From contig PNBM01000074.1 of assembly GCA_003135995.1 (NCBI GenBank), forward strand, positions 216 to 16,635: 16,420 nt of DNA, given 5' to 3'. Numbering within the stretch: position 1 is the stretch's first letter; each line of letters starts with the position of its first letter. The position numbers and the translations under genes are program-made. The stretch is from Ignavibacteriota bacterium (GTDB lineage: Bacteria > Bacteroidota > Ignavibacteria > Tepidaquicellales > Tepidaquicellaceae). The notes beneath the pieces are model-generated. The model saw only the letters and a program-made list of their open reading frames with translations, was not told the DNA's origin and made no database searches. Shown here one piece after another: positions 6,000 to 12,864 of this stretch.

Positions 6000-7198
6000 A
6001 AAATCCCGTCATATCGCTCGGTCTTTCTACTCCGGGAATCTTTATTATGAGGCATTTCTCGAAGTATGGAATTGCCGCGTACGGACTCGATTCGGACCCG
6101 CACGAAATAGGTTTTCATTCCCGATTCGGAATTAAAAAAGTCTGCCCGGATCCGGAAATAAACAGCAGGGATTTTTTAGATTATCTCATTAAGATGAGAA
6201 AGGATTTCGAGCTCAAACCCGTGCTTATTCCTTCGAGCGATAAATTTGTTCTGCCGCTTAACGATTTCGCTAGCGAACTTTCCGAACATTATTATTTCAC
6301 TATGCCAGAAGACGGTCTCTTGAGAAAGCTTACGAGCAAAAGGTATTCATACGAGCTGGCGGTGAAATACGGTTTTCCGGCACCGAAGACCTGTTTTGCC
6401 AGTAACAAGGATAGTCTACAGAAATTTGTAAATGAAACGGAATTTCCCTGCATACTCAAACCGGAATTTCCTGAATCATGGAGAGCGGGTTTTCTCGAAG
6501 AGTTTTGCAAAGGAGAAAAAGTGATTGTTGTAAACACTGCGGAAGAAATTTTCGAAAAGTACGAAACTATAAGCAGGTACGATGACCGCGTAATAGTTCA
6601 GGAAATCATTCCCGGCAACGACAGCATGTTGCATTACTTCGTTTCATACATGGATAGAAACGGAAACTGCCTCGGCTCTTTTACCGGCATCAAAGAACGT
6701 ATAGCACCCATACACTTCGGCAGCGCTTCGTATGTAAATCTTGTTTACGACGAAAAACTAAAAAATATGTCCCTCAGATGGCTTAAGGATATGAGGTTCT
6801 GGGGATTGTCAGGCGTCGAGGTCAAGAAAGATAAAAGAGACAATGAGTATAAACTAATAGAAGTCAATCCGCGTTTCGGACTGTGGGACGAAACGGGTTC
6901 GAAATTCGGAATAGATGTCGCAATGATGTGCTACAAGGAACTGCTTGGGGAACATCCTGTACCGGTCGAAAATAAAGACATAAATATGCGCTGGATATCA
7001 CTGCACAGGGACATCCGAAGCTCGGTCGAGTATGTTCAGAAGGGTATCATACCACTGCCGGAGATAATAAAATCTTATTTCCGGTGGCCGATTTATATCG
7101 GCGATATGCGATGGAATGACCCGAAACTCGTTATGCATCTATTGAAAAATCTTTTGAGGGGAATCAAAAGAAGATTGTTTAATAAATCTGCCAACTGA
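5996..7198 (+). CDS. ATP-grasp ligase (COG3919-like)
   Basis: A 400-aa ATP-grasp enzyme. The N-terminal 110 residues form a pre-ATP-grasp Rossmann-like domain (SLGLSTPGIFIMRHFSKYGI). They are followed by the ATP-binding part: Lys in FPCILKPEF, the hinge VIVQEIIPGND, and the metal-binding EVNPRFG (Glu289, Asn291, Arg293). ATP-grasp enzymes activate a carboxylate as acyl phosphate and join it to an amine or thiol. This subgroup is common in exopolysaccharide and surface-modification clusters, where it is thought to form an amide with an amino acid or amino sugar. The gene overlaps the SDR by 4 nt and precedes the asparagine-synthase-like gene by 2 nt, so the two amide-forming enzymes are co-expressed. 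The C-terminal 50 residues are basic. Confidence 0.88.
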   Translation: MKNPVISLGLSTPGIFIMRHFSKYGIAAYGLDSDPHEIGFHSRFGIKKVCPDPEINSRDFLDYLIKMRKDFELKPVLIPSSDKFVLPLNDFASELSEHYYFTMPEDGLLRKLTSKRYSYELAVKYGFPAPKTCFASNKDSLQKFVNETEFPCILKPEFPESWRAGFLEEFCKGEKVIVVNTAEEIFEKYETISRYDDRVIVQEIIPGNDSMLHYFVSYMDRNGNCLGSFTGIKERIAPIHFGSASYVNLVYDEKLKNMSLRWLKDMRFWGLSGVEVKKDKRDNEYKLIEVNPRFGLWDETGSKFGIDVAMMCYKELLGEHPVPVENKDINMRWISLHRDIRSSVEYVQKGIIPLPEIIKSYFRWPIYIGDMRWNDPKLVMHLLKNLLRGIKRRLFNKSAN

Positions 7199-7200
7199 TA

Positions 7201-9048
7201 ATGTTTGATTATTTTCAAATAATAGATTTTAACAAAAATATTTTGGCGGAAAGTAATTATTCTTTCCTCGCTAATCCGTATTATAAAAACATAACTGCAG
7301 TCGAATACACGAAAGAATATGAAAACTCTTACGCTGTTTTTCTTGAAAGAGAAAAAACAGAATCAAATTACTCCGAAATGAATGGAGTCTGTCTTTTCCT
7401 TTACGGCACAGCATACACGAACAACTATTACAGGGAAAAAACCGGAAAGAAGCCGGAATTAATCCATGCCGCAGACCTTATCAAAATGCATGCGGAGATG
7501 GGTGAAAAATTCACGGATTTCGTCAAAGGTTCTTTTGTTATCACGTTATTCGACAGGAACAAAAATACGTTTACGGTTGTAACCGATCGTCTAAACGTTC
7601 TTCCGCTTTATTATTATTGCGCGAACGGCTTGCTGATAATTTCTTCGTCGGTCAGGATGATACTCGAAACGGGGTTTGTGCCGAAAACACCCGATTACGC
7701 AGCTCTCACTGAACAGCTAATTTTTGATTTCACACTCGGTGTTAAAACATACTTCAAAGAAATCCGCAGAACTGATAACGGGACATTATATAACTTTTCC
7801 GTTTCGGGAAAGTCCGAAAACCGTTACTGGAGCATAGAAAATCTTTTTAACAAGAAACTATTTTCGAAAAAAAAATCGCTTGAACTTCTGTGCGAACAAC
7901 TGCGAGAGAATACGAATCTTTACTGCTCGGATGTAGATAAAGTTCTCGTCGCTCTCACGGGCGGTTTCGACGGCAGGGCAAACGTCGCTCTGCTCGAAAG
8001 GACGAAAGACGATTTTCTCTGCTACTCATATGGGATGCCAGGAAGCAGGCAGGTAAGCATACCGCAGGAAATCTGCGATAAACTTAATTTCAACTACGAG
8101 CCTGTTCTGCTCGATGGAAAGTATGAAAAGGAGCACGATGCATGTGCGCTTGAAGCAGTCGAGTTTTCCAATGGTTCCGCTCCCATCATGCGCTCGAATT
8201 TTACTTATGCATTCAGGAAATTGAAATATTTTTCTTCTGTAAATCTAATGGGACTGTTCGGCAGCGAAGTCATGAGGCCTCTGCATAACGTCGGCATAAT
8301 GGTAAACGACTATTCAGAAAAACTTTTTCTGAGCGACAATCCTGAAAAAACCCTTGATGAAATTTTTGAAGACATAAAACAGAAAAACTATTTATATCCG
8401 AAAATTATTGAAGACAGCGCTGAAGAAGTAAAAAGGGAAATCGTTTCTCAATATTTTGAGAAGTACAAAAAATACGGAACGGTAATAAGATTTTTCTTCT
8501 TCATTCTTCAGGAAGGCGTCAGAAAATACTTCACGCAGGAAATTCAGATTGACCGTGTTTTTGTAACAGCAAGGTTTCCTTTTTTCGACGATGATTTCGT
8601 CGAGCTGATTTACAAAACACCTTTCGCGGGAATGTACAACGGCTTTCTCGGCAAGAGCAAGTTCAAAAGAAGAAAAGGACAACTGCTCTATGCGAACATT
8701 TACAGGAAGTTCAAACCCGAACTCGGGAAAATCAAGCTTGACAGGGGTTACAGACCGGATGACTTGCTGAAGCCCTTCCCGTTTAATTTCCTATCGCTTT
8801 ACAGGGGTGTGAAGGAAGTCGCAGCATACAAGCGTGCAACGGGAAACGACACGTTCAACTCCGAGAAGTGGACTGAAAATTTCATAGCTGACCTTCTGAA
8901 AAACTCTCCGGACAAGGCGGGTGTTTTCGGAAGCGGTATTAAAGACAATTTCGCGGACAAAAGCTACCTGAATGATTTACTGAAGTATACACATTTCATT
9001 TCGCTTTATAAATTCATCAATTCTTTTAATTCCGCTGAATCAAAATGA
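7201..9048 (+). CDS. Asparagine-synthase-like protein without glutaminase cysteine
   Basis: A 615-aa protein with the two-domain layout of asparagine synthase. Residues 1-200 are an Ntn-hydrolase-like domain (GSFVITLFDRNKNTFTVVTDR, the GATase_7-like core). The rest is an ATP-pyrophosphatase domain with PP-loop LTGGFDGR (residues 252-259). Two departures stand out. The start is Met-Phe, not the Met-Cys needed for glutamine hydrolysis, so ammonia must come from elsewhere or another amine is used. The PP-loop has Gly where SGGxDS has its final Ser. Relatives with TGG-D-R loops occur in lasso-peptide, beta-lactam and polysaccharide clusters as amide or ring formers. It starts 2 nt after the ATP-grasp stop and overlaps the YbaK gene by ATGA. 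The product is probably an amide on a cluster-specific substrate. Confidence 0.85.
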   Translation: MFDYFQIIDFNKNILAESNYSFLANPYYKNITAVEYTKEYENSYAVFLEREKTESNYSEMNGVCLFLYGTAYTNNYYREKTGKKPELIHAADLIKMHAEMGEKFTDFVKGSFVITLFDRNKNTFTVVTDRLNVLPLYYYCANGLLIISSSVRMILETGFVPKTPDYAALTEQLIFDFTLGVKTYFKEIRRTDNGTLYNFSVSGKSENRYWSIENLFNKKLFSKKKSLELLCEQLRENTNLYCSDVDKVLVALTGGFDGRANVALLERTKDDFLCYSYGMPGSRQVSIPQEICDKLNFNYEPVLLDGKYEKEHDACALEAVEFSNGSAPIMRSNFTYAFRKLKYFSSVNLMGLFGSEVMRPLHNVGIMVNDYSEKLFLSDNPEKTLDEIFEDIKQKNYLYPKIIEDSAEEVKREIVSQYFEKYKKYGTVIRFFFFILQEGVRKYFTQEIQIDRVFVTARFPFFDDDFVELIYKTPFAGMYNGFLGKSKFKRRKGQLLYANIYRKFKPELGKIKLDRGYRPDDLLKPFPFNFLSLYRGVKEVAAYKRATGNDTFNSEKWTENFIADLLKNSPDKAGVFGSGIKDNFADKSYLNDLLKYTHFISLYKFINSFNSAESK

Positions 9049-9512
9049 AAAAGACAAATGCTGTAAGAATAATTGAAAGCAGAAATATCAAATTCGAAAC
9101 GAAGGAATACGAATTCAGCGAGGATGAAATTGACGCTGTCAGCGTCGCGAACAAAATCGGCGTTGCGCCGGAAACCGTATTCAAAACTCTCGTAGCGAAA
9201 GGGGATAAATCTGGTTACGTTGTTTTCGTCATCCCGGGAAACGCCGAATTAAATTTAAAGAAAGCCGCTTCAGTAAGCGGTAACAAAAGCGTTGAGATGA
9301 TAAAAGCAAAAGACCTGCTGTCCGTAACAGGTTATGTACGCGGCGGGTGCTCACCTATCGGAATGACAAAGAAATTTCCAACATACATAGAAGAAACCTC
9401 ACAACTCTTTGACAACATATACTTCAGTGCGGGTGTAAGAGGAATGCAGATTTTGCTTCCGCCGTCAGACCTGGCGGTCGCTTCCGAAGCGGTGTTTGCC
9501 GATCTGGTATAA
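9045..9512 (+). CDS. ybaK: YbaK/EbsC-family aminoacyl-tRNA deacylase
   Basis: A 155-aa protein, the usual size for single-domain YbaK (Cys-tRNA(Pro)/Cys-tRNA deacylase). Family features are visible: the conserved Lys47 in VFKTLVAKG, the VVFVIPGNAELNLKKAA strand-helix, GGCSPIG (the GGxSPxG loop) and a C-terminal SAGVRGMQILLPPSDL. In known members it hydrolyses mischarged Cys from tRNA(Pro). It overlaps the asparagine-synthase-like gene by 4 nt and ends the operon. A housekeeping editing enzyme translationally coupled to surface-modification genes is unusual. It may be a passenger, or it may act on an aminoacyl ester made in this pathway; the latter is speculation. Two terminators lie downstream at 9674 and 9750. 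Confidence 0.92.
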   Translation: MKKTNAVRIIESRNIKFETKEYEFSEDEIDAVSVANKIGVAPETVFKTLVAKGDKSGYVVFVIPGNAELNLKKAASVSGNKSVEMIKAKDLLSVTGYVRGGCSPIGMTKKFPTYIEETSQLFDNIYFSAGVRGMQILLPPSDLAVASEAVFADLV

Positions 9513-9589
9513 TAATATGTAATTGAAATACTTTGAATTAATAAGCATTTTTCCAATTGTAAGTTCGAGTAGCGGAATAGGTAGACGCG

Positions 9590-9605
9590 TCCCGACAAGT
9601 CGGGA
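9590..9605. repeat. Perfect palindromic hairpin TCCCGAC-AA-GTCGGGA
   Basis: Seven-base arms around an AA spacer occupy the anticodon-arm position of the decayed tRNA. It is identical to 3568-3583. Confidence 0.85.
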
Positions 9606-9641
9606 TTGCCTGTAAAGGCAGTATCGGTTCGATGGAGTTTA

Positions 9642-9657
9642 TCCCGACTAGTCGGGA
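9642..9657. repeat. Perfect palindrome TCCCGAC-TA-GTCGGGA
   Basis: This has the same arms as the hairpins at 3568 and 9590 with a TA centre. It is inserted in the T-arm region of the decayed tRNA-Leu. Two copies in one 105-nt relic argue that the palindrome spreads on its own or is templated locally. Confidence 0.8.
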
Positions 9658-9673
9658 ATCCCGGGCACAAAGA

Positions 9674-9701
9674 AACCCAACTTCAAACGGTTGGTTTTTT
9701 T
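9674..9701 (+). terminator. Terminator after decayed tRNA-Leu
   Basis: AACC(C)AAC pairs with GTTGGTT, with one bulged C, and then a run of seven T residues. It is clearly related to the terminator of the functional tRNA-Leu. It probably also stops transcripts coming from the gene block ending at 9512. Confidence 0.65.
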
Positions 9702-9717
9702 ATTTTAGATAAGAAAT

Positions 9718-9743
9718 ACCCCGACGAGTCAGAGTTCCGGGCA
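9718..9743 (+). repeat. Degenerate palindrome plus tRNA-Leu 3' end
   Basis: ACCCCGACGAGTCAGAGT is followed by TCCGGGCA, matching the composite at 3675-3700 in order and sequence. It completes the parallel between the two flanking clusters. Confidence 0.6.
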
Positions 9744-9749
9744 CATAAA

Positions 9750-9784
9750 AGCCCTTTGCGATTAATTTCGCGAAGGGTTTTTTT
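9750..9784 (+). terminator. Strong Rho-independent terminator
   Basis: CCCTTTGCGA (9752-9761) pairs with TCGCGAAGGG (9768-9777), one G-T pair, around a 6-nt loop, followed by seven T residues. It corresponds to 3708-3740 in the first cluster. Confidence 0.8.
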
Positions 9785-9910
9785 ATTGTCAGACTTTCTG
9801 TTTAATAATAAGCAGAACTCAATAAATTAATTTTATTGAACACTTTTTAGCGTTTTTTATGTTACATTAAAAACTGACTTTTTTAAATTTTAATTTATAA
9901 TTCTAAAATT

Positions 9911-10696
9911 ATGAAAATACTTCTTCAATTTCCATTTATGGTTTCTATTATCATTATATCTGTAATAAGCATCGCATTTTTCCATACAATACAAAAAATA
10001 GTAAGAAAAAAAATTCCTCATGAACTGCTTATAGAAAATCATGCAGTCGGTGGATTCCTTTATAATGCAGTCTGCGTCATTTATGCTGTCTTGATTGCTT
10101 TTGTGGTTTTTGTAATATGGGGTAATATGGAGGAAACAAATTCGAAAATAGAGAAGGAAGCTAACAATTTACTGAGCCTTTATTATGATGCCAGCGTTTA
10201 TCCAGATTCTTTAAAATTGGAAATTCAGTCAACAATCCGTGATTACGTGAAGAGAGTTACGAACGAAGAATGGAAATCTTTGTCTGACGGAAATCAGGAT
10301 GCTGATGCAATGAAATCATTTATAAAGCTGAACAGAATATATTTAAGTGTTAATCCCAATTTAGTACCAAATATCGAAGTCCTTTCACAAGCAATGAAAA
10401 ATATTCATGAACTCAGGGAATTCCGGCGGCACCGGATTCTGAGCAGTAAAAATAGTATGCCTGATATATTATGGATTGTATTAATTTTATCTTCGCTGAT
10501 ATTGGTTGCTTTTACATTTTTCTTCAGTACAAAAAATATCTGGCACCAATATGTTATGACGGCATTTTTAGTATTTGTATGTGTACTTGTCTTATATTTG
10601 ATTTTCGTTTTGGACCATCCTTTTGTAGGTCAGAACGCGATTACGCCTGATGCATTCCAGCCTTTAATGGATATTATCACACGGTCTGGGAAATGA
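9911..10696 (+). CDS. DUF4239-like (bestrophin-like) membrane protein
   Basis: A 261-aa membrane protein with two N-terminal transmembrane helices (about residues 9-27 and 53-74), a soluble helical middle (80-180) and two C-terminal helices (about 188-208 and 215-234). It ends with a conserved-looking HPFVGQNAITPDAFQPL. This two-plus-two helix layout, with the EEANNL/LYxDA stretch after the second helix and the HPFxGxxxISPxxF ending, is that of DUF4239 proteins, which are distantly related to bestrophin channels. The function in bacteria is not established. It stands alone, downstream of the tRNA relics, with no Shine-Dalgarno but an AT-rich leader, and is AT-rich like the outer chromosome. 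Confidence 0.8.
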   Translation: MKILLQFPFMVSIIIISVISIAFFHTIQKIVRKKIPHELLIENHAVGGFLYNAVCVIYAVLIAFVVFVIWGNMEETNSKIEKEANNLLSLYYDASVYPDSLKLEIQSTIRDYVKRVTNEEWKSLSDGNQDADAMKSFIKLNRIYLSVNPNLVPNIEVLSQAMKNIHELREFRRHRILSSKNSMPDILWIVLILSSLILVAFTFFFSTKNIWHQYVMTAFLVFVCVLVLYLIFVLDHPFVGQNAITPDAFQPLMDIITRSGK

Positions 10697-10839
10697 TTTA
10701 TTAAATCTATTATTCTTTATCGCAATAGATCTCATCGATTCTTCTCCATTGAGGAATTACGTAATCTCTGCGTATATCATTTATTTTTAATGCAAAATAA
10801 TGTTATTTTTGTAATTCGACTGTTATCCAATGTTCGAAA

Positions 10840-10865
10840 ATTATTTGCCGGAGGAGCCAAATAAT
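10840..10865 (+). promoter_or_regulatory. Hairpin presenting a Shine-Dalgarno-like loop
   Basis: ATTATTTG (10840-10847) and CAAATAAT (10858-10865) form an 8-bp stem around a 10-nt loop containing GGAGGAG. It lies 38 nt before the radical SAM start, too far to be its ribosome-binding site. It could be a leader element; it has no T-tract, so it is not a terminator. Confidence 0.3.
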
Positions 10866-10903
10866 AATTGTATCAATTTTAATAACCGGTTATAAACTGA
10901 ATA

Positions 10904-12412
10904 ATGAAACTATCTTTAATAAATCCAAGCAGGGGGAAAAAAGCAAAAGGTGATTTTTGGGATTTTAAGTTCGAAAAAAAAATTCTCGGACAGACAAGCC
11001 TGATTCCGCTTTTTCTTCCTACAATTGCCGGAGCTACCCCAAGAGATGTTGAAACTAAGATTATCGATGAAAAAGTTGAAGAAATAAATTTCGACGAAAA
11101 GGTAGATATCGTCGGAATCGGAGGAATGACTTCAAACATTTCACGTGCTTATGAAATTGCGGATGAATACAGAAGCAGAGGTGTTAAAGTTGTATTAGGC
11201 GGCATACACGCTTCAATGATGCCCGAGGAAGCATTGACACATGCAGATACTGTTGTAGTCGGTGAAGCCGATTGCTTGTGGCCGGAAGTTATCAGTGATT
11301 TTAAAGAAAATAGATTAAAAGATATTTACAAATTCACTTCCTATCCGAATCCAGAAGATATTCCAATTCCCCGTCACGACCTTGTTAAATCCGACAGATA
11401 TGTTATTAACCAGGTGCAGACAACGAGAGGTTGTCCTTTCGATTGTGAATTTTGTTCTGTAAAAGTTTTTTCGGGTCCGCAGTTCCGGTTAAAAAAAATC
11501 GACAGGATAATTGAAGAAATTGAATCTTTGCAGGATTCTTACAATATAAATGTTTTCGGATATAAACTAAAATCACCGAAAACACTTTTGTTCGCTGATG
11601 ATAATTTGTACGGAAATAAGAGTCATTCAAAAAAACTTCTCGAAGCAATTATTCCGATGAAATTAACAGACTGGTATTGTCAGGCATCTATCAATCTCGG
11701 CAAAGATAAAGAAATTCTTTCAATGATGAAACAGGCGGGATGCCATAGTATGATAATCGGAATCGAAAGTGTTATTTCGGAAACTTTAGCCGGGTACGAT
11801 AAAAAAATTAACAGGGTTGATGAATACGCCGAATGCCTTGCCAATATTCAATCAGCTGGAATTAAAGTTTTGGGTTCATTCGTTCTTGGCGGCGATGAGG
11901 AAGACGATACAGTGTTCGAAAAAACCATTAAGTTCATCAGGGATAATAATATTGTTTATAGTATGGTAAACATACTCACTCCCCTTCCCGGAACGCGCCT
12001 GTTCAAAAGGCTCGATGAAGAAGGAAGAATAATAAATAAAAATTGGGAAGATTATAATTTCGAAACCGTCTGCTTTCAGCCGAAAAAAATGTCTGCGAAA
12101 GCTCTCGAAGACGGCAGGCGATGGATAAATAAAGAGATTTACTCACTTAATGATATTCAGAAGCGATATGATAATTTTATGGATATGAAAACCATAAAAG
12201 AAGTCACGGGTTTCGAAGAGTCATTCACAACCATGTCTGTTAAGGAAAAAGCATATTCGGCACTATTGTTGATGAAGATATTTTATTATTTAAATAACGA
12301 ACAAAGAAATTTTCTTCTTAATATGCTCAAAGATAATTTCGACGGAAAAGAAACCAATCTTGGAAACACAATCTGGTCGATTGGTTTCAATGAATACGCT
12401 TCGAAGCTGTGA
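10904..12412 (+). CDS. B12-binding-domain radical SAM protein
   Basis: A 502-aa enzyme with the BchE/HpnP-like order of domains. The N-terminal cobalamin-binding-type Rossmann domain (residues about 20-130, with VDIVGIGGMTSN and VVLGGIHASMMPEEAL) precedes a radical SAM barrel. The [4Fe-4S] motif is CPFDCEFC (Cys177, Cys181, Cys184), followed by FADDNLYGN, a SAM-binding IGIES strand and VLGGDEED. A C-terminal helical tail of about 120 residues follows, as in members with a DUF4070-like region. Such proteins carry out radical methylations or rearrangements on lipids, porphyrins or natural products. The substrate cannot be assigned: the gene is alone, with neighbours unrelated in function. The ATG at 10904 has no clear Shine-Dalgarno. 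Confidence 0.9.
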   Translation: MKLSLINPSRGKKAKGDFWDFKFEKKILGQTSLIPLFLPTIAGATPRDVETKIIDEKVEEINFDEKVDIVGIGGMTSNISRAYEIADEYRSRGVKVVLGGIHASMMPEEALTHADTVVVGEADCLWPEVISDFKENRLKDIYKFTSYPNPEDIPIPRHDLVKSDRYVINQVQTTRGCPFDCEFCSVKVFSGPQFRLKKIDRIIEEIESLQDSYNINVFGYKLKSPKTLLFADDNLYGNKSHSKKLLEAIIPMKLTDWYCQASINLGKDKEILSMMKQAGCHSMIIGIESVISETLAGYDKKINRVDEYAECLANIQSAGIKVLGSFVLGGDEEDDTVFEKTIKFIRDNNIVYSMVNILTPLPGTRLFKRLDEEGRIINKNWEDYNFETVCFQPKKMSAKALEDGRRWINKEIYSLNDIQKRYDNFMDMKTIKEVTGFEESFTTMSVKEKAYSALLLMKIFYYLNNEQRNFLLNMLKDNFDGKETNLGNTIWSIGFNEYASKL

Positions 12413-12485
12413 TTCTTTTGTTTTGTAAAGTGTTCGTTCTTTTCACATTCATTAAATTTATTTGGAAAAGTGTTCATATAAAATG

Positions 12486-12534
12486 TGAAATGCGAAAGGT
12501 GAGACGTGAGACCTGAGACGTGAAACGTGAAACT
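12486..12534. repeat. Seven-unit heptamer tandem repeat
   Basis: Units in phase: TGAAATG, CGAAAGG, TGAGACG, TGAGACC, TGAGACG, TGAAACG, TGAAACT. The consensus is TGARACG. The last five units are near-identical, the first two degenerate. The array is strongly purine-biased on this strand. Confidence 0.8.
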
Positions 12535-12638
12535 GTAAATGTCGTTCACGAGCAAATCTATCGGGAATCCAGCTTTTTTCTCGTTTGCGAATTTCGTTTG
12601 GGTACGAGAGGATAAATTAATTTAGATTCTACAATTAG

Positions 12639-12661
12639 AAAACCCCTGACGGGGTTTTTTT
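12639..12661 (+). terminator. Rho-independent terminator
   Basis: AAAACCCC (12639-12646) and GGGGTTTT (12651-12658) flank a TGAC loop and lead into a T-tract. It lies about 230 nt after the radical SAM stop, so it either ends a long 3' UTR or belongs to the palindromic repeat family noted in this region. Confidence 0.75.
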
Positions 12662-12688
12662 GTTCGTTAATATTTTCCTAAAAACGGA

Positions 12689-12705
12689 AAATCCCTACGG
12701 GATTT
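12689..12705. repeat. Small hairpin AAATCCC-TAC-GGGATTT
   Basis: A perfect 7-bp stem with a 3-nt loop and no T-tract. It shares the CCTnACGGG-like core with the terminator hairpin 40 nt upstream and with the sequence at 12743-12752. Confidence 0.6.
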
Positions 12706-12864
12706 AGCATTCTTTATAATTCAATTTTCTACCAGGTGTCATCCTAACGGGGCTGAATATTTTCCTTATAATTTTATTTTTACCTAAAATACACTTAAAT
12801 ATGATTTCGTAATTTACTATTTTTCATTAAATATCATTTATAAAACTATATCTATTTTAAATTA

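Larger units (their letters stand above)
9563..9667 (+). pseudogene. Decayed tRNA-Leu with two palindrome insertions
   Basis: The sequence follows tRNA-Leu(UAA) from acceptor (GTTCGAG, two changes) through the D arm (AGCGGAATAGGTAGACGCG, two changes), variable arm and T stem. The anticodon arm is replaced exactly by TCCCGACAAGTCGGGA (9590-9605), the same 16 bases as at 3568-3583. The 3' half of the T arm is disrupted by an insertion carrying TCCCGACTAGTCGGGA (9642-9657), before CCCGGGCA (9660-9667). The acceptor ends could still pair at six of seven positions, using two G-T wobbles, but there is no anticodon. It is a non-decoding relic or a tRNA-like RNA. Confidence 0.85.
12413..12864. other. 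Repeat-bearing 452-nt intergenic region
   Basis: There is no convincing gene here. It holds a heptamer tandem array (12486-12534), a strong terminator (12639-12661), a second hairpin (12689-12705) and a third related core (12743-12752), then AT-rich leader sequence before the metallopeptidase. The three hairpin cores share CCTnACGGG, suggesting a dispersed palindromic repeat family. Confidence 0.6.

Noticed and set aside
9563..9667. A second functional tRNA gene
   Set aside because: The anticodon arm is replaced by a hairpin with a two-base loop and the T arm is interrupted, so it cannot decode.
9606..9830. 74-codon plus-strand frame downstream of the YbaK gene
   Set aside because: It runs through the decayed tRNA-Leu, both palindromes and two terminators; these structures explain the sequence better than a protein.
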